From Pseudomonadota bacterium (GTDB lineage: Bacteria; Pseudomonadota; Gammaproteobacteria; Burkholderiales; Rhodocyclaceae): a stretch of DNA of 35,101 nt. Within the stretch, counting starts at the first letter, position 1, and the number at the start of each line of letters is the position of its first letter. Shown here piece after piece: positions 1 through 9,651 of this stretch. The stretch is from positions 1 through 35,101 of the forward strand of contig JAGTRX010000013.1 of NCBI GenBank assembly GCA_018262285.1, given 5' to 3'. Position numbers and translations under genes: made by a program. The notes under the pieces were generated by a model that ran no database searches, was not told the DNA's origin, and was given only the letters and a program-made list of their open reading frames with translations.

Positions 1-1749
1 CAAGAAACAGACGAGGATGTCGTTCTCTATTGCGCCGTACGTGACACCGGCATCGGCCTGACCGAGGAGCAGATGGGGCGCTTATTCCAGAGCTTTTCAC
101 AGGCCGACACTTCAATTACGCGCAAATTTGGCGGCACCGGACTTGGGCTGGCCATTTCCAAGAAACTGGCCGAACTGATGGGCGGTGAAGTCGGTGTCGA
201 TAGCGAACTGGGCAAGGGCAGTACCTTCTGGTTTACAGCTCGCCTGGGCAAGGGCATCGGCCAGCGAACCAAGCTGGCGCTGGCGGGCGAACTGCAGGGC
301 AAGCGCGTCCTGGTGGTGGACGACAACGACAGCGCCCGCCAGGTGCTGCGTGATCTGCTGGGTGGCATGAGTTTCAAGGTCGATCTGGCCGAGTCGGGCA
401 AAGATGCCATCGGCTCTGTCGATCGTGCCGAGGCGCAGGGCATGCCCTACGAGATTGTTTTTCTCGACTGGCTGATGCCGGGAATGGATGGCATCGAGAC
501 CGCCAAACTAATCCGCGAATTGCCCCTGAGCCGCTTGCCGCACCTGATGATGGTCACTGCATACGGCAGCGAGGAAGTCATCAAGGGCGCCGAAGAAGCC
601 GGATTCGACGACGTGCTGGTCAAGCCACTCAGCGCCTCGGTGCTGTTCGATGCTGTGGCGCGTATGCTGGGCGGCGTTGCCGATGGCGTCCGCACCGCCG
701 TGGATGAGCAGTCCGATGCCTTCGCGCAACTTTCCACCATCAGTGGCGCCCATATTTTGCTGGTTGAGGACAATGAACTCAATCAAGAAGTGGCCATTGA
801 CCTGCTGACCGATGCCGGCTTTGTCATCGATCTGGCCGAGAACGGCCTGATCGCCCTGGAAAAGCTCAGGCACGGCAAATACGATATCGTGCTGATGGAC
901 ATGCAGATGCCGGTCATGGACGGCATTTCGGCGGCGCAGGAAATCCGCAAGGAGGCTCGTTTCAACGATCTTCCGGTCGTAGCGATGACCGCCAACGCCA
1001 TGCAGGGCGATCGCGACCTCTGTTTTGCCGCAGGCATGAACGATCATGTCGCCAAGCCGATTGAACCGGAAGAGCTGTGGAAAACCTTGCTCAAGTGGAT
1101 CAAGCCGCGGCAGTTGCCCAGAGGCGTAAAAGTAATGCCACGTCTGACACCAGAAGTCGCTTTGCCGAACGCCATCGACGGGCTCGATATGGCAGCCGGA
1201 TTGCGCCGCGTACTCGGCAAGAAATCGCTTTACCTCGCCATGCTGAAAAAATTTGTCGGTGGCCAAAAAAACATTGCGGCAGAAATTTCCAGGGCACTGG
1301 CGGCCTACGATCAGGCTACGGCAGAACGCCTTGCCCATACGCTCAAGGGGGTGGCAGGAAATATCGGCGCTTCGGGTCTGCAATTAATGGCGGAAAATCT
1401 AGAGACGGCCATCAGGGAGAGTTTGCCTAGCCAGGCGGTGGATGAAAGCCTGGCCGAAATTCAATCAGCGCTGGCCATGCTGATCGATCAACTGGAAGCG
1501 CAGTTGCCTGACGAACCGAACACCGAAGCGGTGCTGGTCGATCCCGAAAAACTCCGGCGGGTCTGCGACAAGCTGGAGCTGCTGCTGGCCGACGACGATG
1601 CCGAAGCCTCGGAAATAATGGAAGAACATGCCGATCTCCTCAGTTCCGCCTTTGCCGGACACTATCGGCAAATCGGTGACTGCATCCGCGCCTTCGACTT
1701 CGAGGCGGCGCTTATCGCCTTAAATGCAGCCCGCGCAACAACAAGCTAA
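1..1749 (+). CDS. Hybrid sensor histidine kinase, 3' part (HATPase-REC-REC-HPt)
   Basis: The reading frame is open from the first base, so the sensor, HisKA and early ATPase parts lie outside the window; 582 residues are visible. Numbering from base 1, residues 1-85 are the end of a HATPase domain with a DTGIG box (15-19) and a [10 protein letters not shown]2 box (about 44-52). A first receiver domain spans about 102-225 with phospho-acceptor Asp156 in [12 protein letters not shown] second spans about 251-370 with Asp300 in [13 protein letters not shown]-terminal HPt domain carries the canonical [12 protein letters not shown] motif, His446 (codon 1336-1338). The order is that of BarA/BvgS-type phosphorelay kinases: His to Asp to HPt His to a separate regulator. 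It heads a compact run of signalling genes, with the next start 11 nt after its stop. Likely partners are the downstream REC proteins (inference). Its signal cannot be judged because the sensor is missing. Confidence 0.95.
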   Translation, partial: QETDEDVVLYCAVRDTGIGLTEEQMGRLFQSFSQADTSITRKFGGTGLGLAISKKLAELMGGEVGVDSELGKGSTFWFTARLGKGIGQRTKLALAGELQGKRVLVVDDNDSARQVLRDLLGGMSFKVDLAESGKDAIGSVDRAEAQGMPYEIVFLDWLMPGMDGIETAKLIRELPLSRLPHLMMVTAYGSEEVIKGAEEAGFDDVLVKPLSASVLFDAVARMLGGVADGVRTAVDEQSDAFAQLSTISGAHILLVEDNELNQEVAIDLLTDAGFVIDLAENGLIALEKLRHGKYDIVLMDMQMPVMDGISAAQEIRKEARFNDLPVVAMTANAMQGDRDLCFAAGMNDHVAKPIEPEELWKTLLKWIKPRQLPRGVKVMPRLTPEVALPNAIDGLDMAAGLRRVLGKKSLYLAMLKKFVGGQKNIAAEISRALAAYDQATAERLAHTLKGVAGNIGASGLQLMAENLETAIRESLPSQAVDESLAEIQSALAMLIDQLEAQLPDEPNTEAVLVDPEKLRRVCDKLELLLADDDAEASEIMEEHADLLSSAFAGHYRQIGDCIRAFDFEAALIALNAARATTS

Positions 1750-1760
1750 AAGGAATTTTC

Positions 1761-2651
<891 letters not shown>

Positions 2652-2662
2652 AAGGAAAAGCC

Positions 2663-3814
2663 ATGAACGGACTCGATTTCATCAAGAAAGCCACCGTTCT
2701 GGTGGTAGACGATACGCCGGACAACCTCACCCTGATGAGCAATCTACTCAAGGACAACTACAAGATAAAAATTGCCAACTGTGGCGAGAAGGCGCTGAAG
2801 ATTGCGGCCTCAGAGGCACCGCCTGACCTCATCCTGCTCGACATCATGATGCCCGGCATGGACGGTTACGAGGTGTGCGAAAAGCTTAAGCACGAGCGCA
2901 GCACCATGAACATTCCGGTCATTTTTCTGACTGCCAAGGCTGAAGTGGATGACGAAAAAAGAGGCTTCGAACTCGGAGCCGTTGATTACATTGTCAAGCC
3001 GATCAGCCCGCCCATCGTCATGGCACGGGTCAAGAACCATCTGTCGCTCAAGGGCATGGCCGATTTCCTGCGTGACCAGAATGCCTTTCTTGAAAACGAG
3101 GTGACCAAACGCACCAGGGAAGTTATGGCCATCCAGGATGTAACCATTCTCGCCATGGCTTCGATGGCCGAGACGCGCGACACCGAAACCGGCAACCACA
3201 TCCGCCGTACGCAGTTCTATGTCAAGGCGCTGGCCGAGAGTTTGCGCGATCATCCGCGCTTTGCCTGGTTCCTGACTGAGGCCAACATCAACATGCTTTT
3301 CAAGTCAGCGCCGCTGCACGATATCGGCAAGGTCGGCATTCCCGACCGGATTCTATTGAAGCCAGGTCGCTTCGAACCGCATGAGTTCGAAATCATGAAA
3401 ACGCACACCACGCTCGGCCGCGATGCCATTGAGCACGCCGAAAAAGCGCTGGGCACCAACTGCGAATTTCTGGCTTTCGCCAAGACTATCGCTCTGTCGC
3501 ACCAGGAAAAATGGGATGGCAGTGGTTATCCGCAGGGACTGGCCGGTGACGACATACCGATTCCGGCACGATTGATGGCAGTCGCCGATGTCTATGATGC
3601 GCTCATCAGCCGCCGCGTTTACAAGGAAGGCATGGCGCACGACCAAGCGGTGCAGATCATGACTGAAGGCCGCGGAAAGCATTTCGACGCCGACATGTTC
3701 GATGCCTTCATCGGTATTCAGGATAGTTTTTGCGCCATTGCCCAGCGTTTTGTCGATAGCAATAGCGACATGGCCCGAAAGCAGGAATTTATGGCGCAAG
3801 CCGCTAACCTATAA
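2663..3814 (+). CDS. REC-HD-GYP response regulator, cyclic-di-GMP phosphodiesterase (RpfG-like)
   Basis: 383 aa, starting 11 nt after the previous stop with an AAGGA ribosome site. Residues 8-130 are a receiver domain with Asp60 in LLDIMMPGMDG and the conserved Lys in IVKPI. A short linker with coiled-coil character (ENEVTKRTREV) leads into an HD-GYP domain, about 155-360. His219-Asp220 lie in HDIGKVGIPD, followed by the HxxxG region, HQEKWDGSGYPQG with the GYP at 288-290, and the closing VADVYDAL motif. All visible metal-binding and GYP residues are intact, so hydrolysis of c-di-GMP under control of REC phosphorylation is expected from the family. The local gene order (kinase, REC, REC-HD-GYP, second kinase) suggests one phosphorelay that ends in lowering c-di-GMP. 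It stands opposite the GGDEF-EAL gene at 12511 in the same window. Confidence 0.95.
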   Translation: MNGLDFIKKATVLVVDDTPDNLTLMSNLLKDNYKIKIANCGEKALKIAASEAPPDLILLDIMMPGMDGYEVCEKLKHERSTMNIPVIFLTAKAEVDDEKRGFELGAVDYIVKPISPPIVMARVKNHLSLKGMADFLRDQNAFLENEVTKRTREVMAIQDVTILAMASMAETRDTETGNHIRRTQFYVKALAESLRDHPRFAWFLTEANINMLFKSAPLHDIGKVGIPDRILLKPGRFEPHEFEIMKTHTTLGRDAIEHAEKALGTNCEFLAFAKTIALSHQEKWDGSGYPQGLAGDDIPIPARLMAVADVYDALISRRVYKEGMAHDQAVQIMTEGRGKHFDADMFDAFIGIQDSFCAIAQRFVDSNSDMARKQEFMAQAANL

Positions 3815-3822
3815 GCCAGGAT

Positions 3823-5412
3823 ATGCTCAACAAGCAGACCGTTTTTCTCGTCGTCGATGACTTCGAGCCCATGCGCAAAGTCACTTCGGGGCAATTGCGC
3901 GCCATGGGCGCAAGCACAATCGTCACGGCCAATAATGGTGTCGAAGCGCTGCGCATGTTGCTCAAGCAACGGGTGGACATCGTCCTTTCCGACTGGAACA
4001 TGCCCATCATGTCGGGACTCGAACTCTTGAAGGCGGTGCGCGCCAACGACAAGCTGTCACGTCTGCCGTTTATCATGATTACCGCCGAAGGTGAGCGCGA
4101 CAGGGTTGAGGAGGCCATCTCCTGCGGTGTTACTGACCTGCTGGTCAAACCCTATACCGCAGAGCGCCTCGGCGCGCACATCGAAAAGGTGCTGACGGCA
4201 CGGCCACGTGCCCGATTGCCAGTTCTTGCGCCACCGTCAGCAATCCAGCATGAGGCTGCGAAGCTGCTCGATTTTCCCGTACCGCAGGTGGGCACACACC
4301 AGCAGGGACGTCCGACCATTCTCGTTGTCGACGACCTGCCGGACAATCTGCTCCTGCTCTCGCACCTGTTTCAGGACGAATACCGCGTCCGTATTGCCCA
4401 TACCGGCGAAAAAGCACTGGAAATCTGTCATTCAAACCACCCCCCCGATCTGGTGCTGCTCGACATCATGATGCCCGACATGGATGGTTTTGAAGTCGCC
4501 CGTCGCATGCGCGAACATCCGACCTCGGAAACCATTCCCGTCATCTTTGTCACTGCCATGACGAGTAACGACGCCCGTCTCAAAGGTCTGGAACTGGGGG
4601 CAGTCGATTTTGTCAGCAAACCGATTGAACCCGATATTCTCAAGGCAAGAGTACGCAATTTCATGCGCTACGTCGGGTTGCAAAAACAATTGCAGGCCGA
4701 CTACGACGACATGCTGGAGGCAGCCAGCCTGCGCGAGGATGTCGAAAATATCACCCGCCATGACATGAAAGGGCCGCTGGCCGGGGTCATCGGTCTGGTG
4801 CAGGCATTGGCGGATGAAGGCTCAATGAGCCGCAAACAAGTCGAGCAACTGCGCATGGTTGAGGAAACCGCGCTGCAGGCGCTCAACATGATCAATCTTT
4901 CCTCGGAGTTGTTCAAGATCGAGACCGGTCGCTTCAAGCTTGACGCCCAGCCAGTCAAGATCGCCGATATTCTGCGCCGCATCGTCGAAATTTCACGGAC
5001 AACCTTTGCCGAGAAGCATCTTGTCATTACCATCGATACTGATGTGCCACTTGGGGAGGAAACACCGCAGGCTTTGGGCGATGCCATGTTCTGCTATTCC
5101 GTCTTCCAGAATCTGGTCAAGAATGCCTGCGAAGCGGCGCCCGAAAAAAGCCAGGTGGCGGTGCGCCTGCTGAACGAGACGCCGCTACGCATCCTGATCG
5201 AGAACAAGGAGGCGGTTCCGACCGCCATTCGCGAGAGTTTCTTTGAAAAATTTGTCACTCACGGCAAACAGGGCGGCACCGGCCTAGGCACCTATTCGGC
5301 CAAATTGCTCGTTGAAGCGCAAAACGGCAACATTTTTCTCGACGTCTCCGAACCGAAAAATCAGACCACCCTGACCGTAAATCTTCCCCGCTATTCCGAG
5401 GTCGCTGCCTGA
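3823..5412 (+). CDS. REC-REC-HisKA-HATPase histidine kinase/response regulator
   Basis: 529 aa, 8 nt after the previous stop, with AGGA close to the start. Two receiver domains come first. REC1 is CheY-like with Asp57 in LSDWNMPIMSG and Lys in LLVKPY. REC2 starts near residue 165 with Asp214 in LLDIMMPDMDG and resembles the RECs of the two preceding genes. A dimerisation/phosphotransfer segment has His313 in RHDMKGPLAG. The C-terminal ATPase (about 400-525) has an N box (NLVKNACEA) and a G2 box (GGTGLGTYSAK, near 484), but its G1 box reads ENKEAVP in place of the usual DxGxG. No transmembrane segment or sensor domain is seen, so this is a soluble kinase with N-terminal receivers, probably controlled by phosphorylation from elsewhere. 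It closes the signalling run. The degenerate G1 box may weaken ATP binding or mark a subfamily. Confidence 0.92.
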   Translation: MLNKQTVFLVVDDFEPMRKVTSGQLRAMGASTIVTANNGVEALRMLLKQRVDIVLSDWNMPIMSGLELLKAVRANDKLSRLPFIMITAEGERDRVEEAISCGVTDLLVKPYTAERLGAHIEKVLTARPRARLPVLAPPSAIQHEAAKLLDFPVPQVGTHQQGRPTILVVDDLPDNLLLLSHLFQDEYRVRIAHTGEKALEICHSNHPPDLVLLDIMMPDMDGFEVARRMREHPTSETIPVIFVTAMTSNDARLKGLELGAVDFVSKPIEPDILKARVRNFMRYVGLQKQLQADYDDMLEAASLREDVENITRHDMKGPLAGVIGLVQALADEGSMSRKQVEQLRMVEETALQALNMINLSSELFKIETGRFKLDAQPVKIADILRRIVEISRTTFAEKHLVITIDTDVPLGEETPQALGDAMFCYSVFQNLVKNACEAAPEKSQVAVRLLNETPLRILIENKEAVPTAIRESFFEKFVTHGKQGGTGLGTYSAKLLVEAQNGNIFLDVSEPKNQTTLTVNLPRYSEVAA

Positions 5413-5584
5413 ATTCATGACTAAAAAGGTCGGCTATATGTTCGCTGTCGTACAGACAGAGGGGCTGGCATTGCTGACAATAACAATGAAGGCCGGTGCT
5501 GGCCAACCGCAACGCAAGCATCACCGGCGATTGCTCGGCGCATGCCTTGCGGCTTTGCCTAGAGCAGCGAACGGGGAGATGAAA
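5413..5584 (+). other. 172-nt gap/leader between kinase gene and FMN reductase
   Basis: The frame of the downstream reductase stays open back to an ATG at 5417, but the extra 56 codons do not resemble the reductase family and lack a ribosome site, so I treat them as non-coding. A 7-bp inverted repeat (GCCGGTG at 5492-5498 and CACCGGC at 5522-5528) could form a hairpin with a 23-nt loop. No T-run follows, so it is not a clear terminator. No convincing promoter was recognised. Confidence 0.4.
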
Positions 5585-6157
5585 ATGGACAAGATCAAAA
5601 TTCTGGGTATTGTCGGCAGTCTGCGTGAAGACTCCTATAACCGTATGGCGCTCAAAGAGGCGCAAGAACTGGTGCCGGAGTGTGCCGAACTGGAATTGAT
5701 GGAACTGCATGGCATTCCGGTGTTCAATCAGGATCACGAGTCGGAGATACCAGAGAGCGTGGTTGAGTTCAAACGCCGCATTGTCGATGCCGACGCCATC
5801 CTCTTTGCCACGCCAGAGTACAACTATTCACTTTCCGGCGTGCTCAAGAACGCCATAGACTGGGCATCGCGGCCTTTTGGTGACAGCGCCTGGATGGACA
5901 AGCCAGCGGCAATCATGGGGGCTTCGGTGGGTTGTCTGGGAACAATCCGGGCGCAGTACCACCTTCGCCAGATTCTCGTCGCGCTCGATATGCCCGTCGT
6001 TAATCAGCCGGAAGTGATGATCGGTAATGCCGCGCTGCACTTTGACCGTGATGGCAAGTTGAGCGACGAGTTTAACCGGCAACTCATCAAGAAGCTCCTG
6101 GAGGCGCTGGTGCATCTGGTCAAAACGTGCCGGTCAATGATCAGCCAGGCCGCTTGA
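5585..6157 (+). CDS. NADPH-dependent FMN reductase (ChrR/YieF-type flavoprotein)
   Basis: 190 aa from the ATG at 5585, chosen because GGGGAG at 5573-5578 lies 6 nt upstream; an ATG at 5579 directly abuts that site. The protein has a flavodoxin-like fold signature. The N-terminal beta strand and phosphate loop read ILGIVGSLREDSYNR, the GSLRxxSxNR motif that binds FMN phosphate. PEYNYSLSGVLKNAIDW is the family-typical flavin-contacting segment, followed by KPAAIMGAS. Members reduce quinones, chromate or free FMN with NAD(P)H in the cytoplasm and often protect against oxidative stress. Substrate cannot be told from sequence. Its last 24 nt overlap the 3' end of the convergent L,D-transpeptidase gene. 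Confidence 0.9.
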   Translation: MDKIKILGIVGSLREDSYNRMALKEAQELVPECAELELMELHGIPVFNQDHESEIPESVVEFKRRIVDADAILFATPEYNYSLSGVLKNAIDWASRPFGDSAWMDKPAAIMGASVGCLGTIRAQYHLRQILVALDMPVVNQPEVMIGNAALHFDRDGKLSDEFNRQLIKKLLEALVHLVKTCRSMISQAA

Positions 6158-6844
6158 TGCCTGGATTGATGTTGAGCGCGTTTCCGGCAGGATGTAGACA
6201 ATGCCATTTGTCGTCTTGAAGGTCTTGCTTACGACATTTTTGAAAAAAGGCGCCGGAACATTGATGCAACCATAGGAAATGCGGTTGTCAAGCGGCGTTG
6301 CCGTGGCCAGACGTTGCGCACGCTGCTCCTTGGGGTTGCTGGTAACCACGGGATGCAGTGACAAGGCGCCCTCATAGTCGACCCAGAGAATTTCCTTACC
6401 ACCCGCATTGCGACCCAGGGATGCCAAGAAGCGGCCGGCCGGGGTGGTGCGTTCTTCCGGACGTATGCTGGCCAACTTTCGGTTGCCGATGCCGGGGACG
6501 GAAACATCCCCCAGCGCCAGGCCGAGCAGGGCGGGGGCAGCGCCATGTAGCCGACCATCCGGGTGAAAAACAAATACTTTGGCGTCGGTTTTGTCGATAA
6601 TCACAAACGGCATGTTCTGATTGTCGCCCGCTTCGCTGACCCAAGCTGCCATGTTGCGAGCTTCCAGAGAAGCTCTCTCTTGCCCGAAGTCTCCCCATTT
6701 CAGCGGCTTTGCCACTGAGGGTTGCGGCTTTGAAGTGGAGGCGGCGGGCTTGTCTTCCGCCGCGAACACATGGGGCAAGCCTATGCCGCTGACCAGCAAA
6801 CCAAGGCAGATGACTTTGGTTGTTATGGTTCGCATCAAGTACAT
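6134..6844 (-). CDS. Exported L,D-transpeptidase (YkuD family)
   Basis: 236 aa. The start at 6844 has GAGGG 8 nt upstream; a second ATG at 6835 would also leave a signal peptide. The N-terminus is a classic export signal (MRTITTKVICLGLLVSG, cleavage likely after VFA). The YkuD core holds LHPVVTSNP with its His and the catalytic loop ISYGCINVP, whose Cys is the nucleophile. The usual SHGC is SYGC here, a form I associate with a betaproteobacterial subgroup. Such enzymes cross-link peptidoglycan stem peptides or attach proteins to them in the periplasm. A second, different YkuD gene lies at 27055-28425. The gene is monocistronic as far as seen. Confidence 0.88.
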   Translation of the reverse strand: MYLMRTITTKVICLGLLVSGIGLPHVFAAEDKPAASTSKPQPSVAKPLKWGDFGQERASLEARNMAAWVSEAGDNQNMPFVIIDKTDAKVFVFHPDGRLHGAAPALLGLALGDVSVPGIGNRKLASIRPEERTTPAGRFLASLGRNAGGKEILWVDYEGALSLHPVVTSNPKEQRAQRLATATPLDNRISYGCINVPAPFFKNVVSKTFKTTNGIVYILPETRSTSIQASSGLADH

Positions 6845-7038
6845 GTTAAAAGCCCTCAGATTCCGCAGTCCAATTGTATTATCGCCAATCATCATAGAAG
6901 CCCTGGTTGCAGAAAAAAACCTGCTTATAGAGAAGCTCTGAAAAAACCTTTGGCAAGATTAAAGCAAACGGTAACTGTTTGATTCCTTTTGCGGTGAGCT
7001 TATCGAACCATGAACTGAAACTGGTTTTCTTGGCCGCG

Positions 7039-7064
7039 ATTGTGCACTGTTTTAAGTGCACAAT
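7039..7064. repeat. Perfect 10-bp inverted repeat, 6-nt loop
   Basis: ATTGTGCACT at 7039-7048 and AGTGCACAAT at 7055-7064 flank a gtttta loop. It lies 31 nt beyond the stop of the exoprotein gene and about 195 nt upstream of the L,D-transpeptidase start. Neither strand shows a T-run after the stem, so it could be a factor-assisted transcription end, an mRNA-stabilising stem, or an operator for the transpeptidase gene. Confidence 0.6.
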
Positions 7065-7094
7065 GGCTAGCGGAGCAATTATTTAGACTGCTTC

Positions 7095-9383
7095 CTAATT
7101 GCGGTCTGGTTTGGGCGGGTATGCCGGTGCTACATAAATTTCGGGTGGTCTCTGAACCGGAACTACTTCCGGTTGTGCGAAAGCCAGCAGTTGTGGAGGC
7201 GTCTCAGCCTGTACAACGACCAGTGTCGGGCGTGGCGAGATGAGTAAAGGGACGCCAAGAGGAGTGGCAATTTCAGGCAGAACCTCTGCGGCTAGTGGAA
7301 CCTCTGCTTCAGGCGGCAACACTACAACCGGCGGAACCACAGGCGGAACCACTGGTGGAATCACTGGTGGAATCACTGGTGGAATCACAGGAGGCACAGG
7401 GGTGATGGTCGCCGCCGTTGTCCTGACAGCGGGGCCACAACAAGCCACCGGCAGGGCAAAGTTACCGGCGTTGGCACCGGCAAGGGTAAAGCCGCTATAG
7501 GTGACTGTTTTATCCACACCTGCTTCTGCGGTATCGAAAGTGGCGCTGCTGCCGGGGCCGGCAACCAGGCTGACGCCGTTAGGTAAGCCCTGCAACGAAG
7601 TAAAAATTGCGGCAGTGGTGCCGTCGTAAATCTTGTCTGCACCACCGGGGTATACCAACATGCGCTGGGTCAACGTTGCACCTCCGGTCAATGTGAAGCT
7701 TGGTAAATAATCGGTCGGCGTCGTGTACGAGGTCGGATTGTAAGTAATCGTGGCTGGTGCGGCAGTGACGGTGGCGGGGGTAACGCCAAAGATCACGGTA
7801 CCACCGGTAACATCCGGTTCAGTGGCCGCATTGCCGGCACTTAATACCAAACCACGGTTCAGGCCGAGGCTGCGCTCAGGAATGAGAGTGCCGTTGGTCA
7901 GGGTGATTTTCCCAGCCACTTCTAAATCGCGACCAGCGCAGACAGTAATGTTGCCATCGGTGGCTGTCAGGGCGGCAGACAGGTTCACATCGCGCCCACC
8001 GGCCAACAAGATACTTCCCCTGGTCGTCGTGATATCCGCATTGACGCTGATATCACGTCCACAGCATACCGCCAGACTTCCGTCGACAGCCGTAATTGGT
8101 GCGTTGATGATGACGTCGCGTGTGCCGTTCAGTGTCAGAGTCGTTGGGCTCGTTCCAGGGACTGCCGTCCAACTGACAACCTCGTTTATGAAGATGTCGC
8201 CATTGCCAGCCCCGGCCGGGTTGCTGATAGTGACGTTGTTATTGACGAGTTGACCGGAGAGCGCCAAGCCAGAGATGTTCCCTCCGACCTGAACCAGGAA
8301 GTCGAGCGGATCGATCAGCCAAGTGCCAGTCATACCCTTGGGTGCGGCAGTCGTAATTTTGGCGTCATCCGCGATTTTTACATTGGCAGCCGAGGTCTCG
8401 ATAAAACCACCGTTGCCGCCATTGGGTGCGCTGGCATCGAGCGTACCGCCGACATTGACGGTACCATTTTGCATGTCGCCCATCAGCATGATCTTGCCGT
8501 TGCGGTTCTCGATGCTTCGTGCCTGAATGATGCCAGTGTTGTTCACCGCACTCTGCATGAGGTTGCTCGCTGATCGTGCAGTCAGTAGTACCTGTCCGCC
8601 GTCGGCCTGGATCAGGCCGCCGTTTTGGGCCAGTGCGTTGACCGCACCCTTATCCACCGTGATATTGAGCAGGCCATCACCAGCCACATCGAGGGTAACC
8701 GCATTCCCCGCAGCCAGCGCCACCGTGCCGAGTTTTGCCACGATGATGCCGTCGTTGCTGATGTTGGCGCCGAGCAGGGCAACATAACCGCCATCAGCGT
8801 TGATCGCGCCCTGATTAACGATTGCAGCGTCGCTGCTGCCTGTAAACTTGTATTTACCGGCCATGAAATCACTGTCACTGATGTTCAGGGTGGAAGCGAC
8901 CAGCCCGCCAACATTGACCGATGCGTTTTGGCCAAACAGGATGCCGTTCGGATTGACCAGAAAGACTTTGCCGTTGGACGAAAGACTGCCGAGAATGCTG
9001 GAAGGATCTGAACCAATGACCCGGTTGAGTGCTACCGAGTTGCTGTTGGGCTGCACGAAGCGAACCGCTTCCGTCTGGCCGATACTGAAACTTTGCCAGT
9101 TGATGGCGACATTCTGCGTCGACTGCGTGATGGTTGTGCTGCCCGCGCCACTGCTAATCGTGGCGCCTCCTGCTGAAACGACACCGCCAGCTGGCAGCGC
9201 GTAGACATTTGCTCCAAAAGACAGTAACAGTGAAGCCGCAAGAGCTTTGAGAGCAAATCCTGCGCTAGCTGCCGTTTTGCTGTTGCCGGAAGAAATACTT
9301 TTGCCAGCACTTCTGGCATTTTCGGGAACGGCAATACAAGTGCCGGTTCTGGCATTCCAGATCAATCGATAGAAACTGTTCAT
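7095..9383 (-). CDS. Two-partner secretion exoprotein (TpsA), filamentous-haemagglutinin N-terminal domain
   Basis: 762 aa. The start at 9383 is preceded by a GGGG site and begins the extended signal peptide motif of TPS/autotransporter proteins (MNSFYRLIWNARTGTCIAVPE, then a hydrophobic stretch and a cleavage site near VYA). The FHA/TPS domain follows, about residues 55-170, with the hallmark NPNGILFG. Next come beta-helix-like repeats, including three related units ending in GRD. A MBG/YDG-type domain contains DKIYDGTTAA. The C-terminus is rich in PPV/PPI. Unusual for this secreted class are cysteines: pairs at 440-441 and 648-649 and a single Cys482. At 762 aa it is short for a haemagglutinin; adhesin, surface structure or biofilm roles are possible but not shown. 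The partner transporter is the next gene upstream at 9652-11319. Confidence 0.92.
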   Translation of the reverse strand: MNSFYRLIWNARTGTCIAVPENARSAGKSISSGNSKTAASAGFALKALAASLLLSFGANVYALPAGGVVSAGGATISSGAGSTTITQSTQNVAINWQSFSIGQTEAVRFVQPNSNSVALNRVIGSDPSSILGSLSSNGKVFLVNPNGILFGQNASVNVGGLVASTLNISDSDFMAGKYKFTGSSDAAIVNQGAINADGGYVALLGANISNDGIIVAKLGTVALAAGNAVTLDVAGDGLLNITVDKGAVNALAQNGGLIQADGGQVLLTARSASNLMQSAVNNTGIIQARSIENRNGKIMLMGDMQNGTVNVGGTLDASAPNGGNGGFIETSAANVKIADDAKITTAAPKGMTGTWLIDPLDFLVQVGGNISGLALSGQLVNNNVTISNPAGAGNGDIFINEVVSWTAVPGTSPTTLTLNGTRDVIINAPITAVDGSLAVCCGRDISVNADITTTRGSILLAGGRDVNLSAALTATDGNITVCAGRDLEVAGKITLTNGTLIPERSLGLNRGLVLSAGNAATEPDVTGGTVIFGVTPATVTAAPATITYNPTSYTTPTDYLPSFTLTGGATLTQRMLVYPGGADKIYDGTTAAIFTSLQGLPNGVSLVAGPGSSATFDTAEAGVDKTVTYSGFTLAGANAGNFALPVACCGPAVRTTAATITPVPPVIPPVIPPVIPPVVPPVVPPVVVLPPEAEVPLAAEVLPEIATPLGVPLLISPRPTLVVVQAETPPQLLAFAQPEVVPVQRPPEIYVAPAYPPKPDRN
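7330..7389 (-). repeat. Five 12-bp tandem repeats encoding the PPV/PPI tail
   Basis: Units ggcggaaccaca, ggcggaaccact, ggtggaatcact (twice) and ggtggaatcaca run head to tail inside the exoprotein gene, followed by a decayed sixth copy. On the minus strand they encode alternating PPV and PPI blocks. The unit length is a multiple of three, so copy-number change would alter tail length without a frameshift. Confidence 0.85.
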
Positions 9384-9555
9384 TTTGTTACCCCATTCCC
9401 AAAAGTATTCGCGGGCATAATCTCCCATGTCAGATATTGCTACTGGGCGCGGGGCTTTGTCTGTTCGCAAACGCACATTCAAACGGTGGGGTGAGCGCGA
9501 GCCCAAGAGGCTGGGTGGCGCGGCGAGGCAAAAGCCACTGTTCTGACAGGAACAG
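9384..9555 (-). other. Leader/promoter region of the exoprotein gene
   Basis: This sequence lies between the terminator and the exoprotein start. The frame stays open upstream to 9506, but those 41 codons precede the signal-peptide start and look non-coding. Because a terminator lies just upstream, the exoprotein probably has its own promoter here. I could not pick a convincing -35/-10 pair. Confidence 0.35.
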
Positions 9556-9587
9556 AAAAAAGGCGCGTCCCGTTGGAGACGCGCCCT
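9556..9587 (-). terminator. Rho-independent terminator after the TPS transporter gene
   Basis: On the minus strand an 8-bp GC-rich stem (GGCGCGTC / GACGCGCC, 9562-9585) with an 8-nt loop is followed by TTTTTT. It is placed 65 nt after the transporter stop and 170 nt before the exoprotein start, so it separates the two partners transcriptionally. Confidence 0.85.
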
Positions 9588-9651
9588 TATTGGTGGCTGT
9601 AGTGATCAGTTTTACAAGTACTTCCTCGCGGTTTTGTTGTTGACGACCTTC

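Noticed and set aside
508-1383. Long minus-strand frame opposite the hybrid kinase (291 codons)
   Set aside because: It is antisense to well-recognised REC and HPt domains, has no ribosome site and no family resemblance; a composition shadow.
7321-7401. 12-bp repeats considered as a CRISPR-like or minisatellite array
   Set aside because: Units are in frame, without spacers, and encode the Pro-rich tail of the exoprotein; explained as coding repeats.
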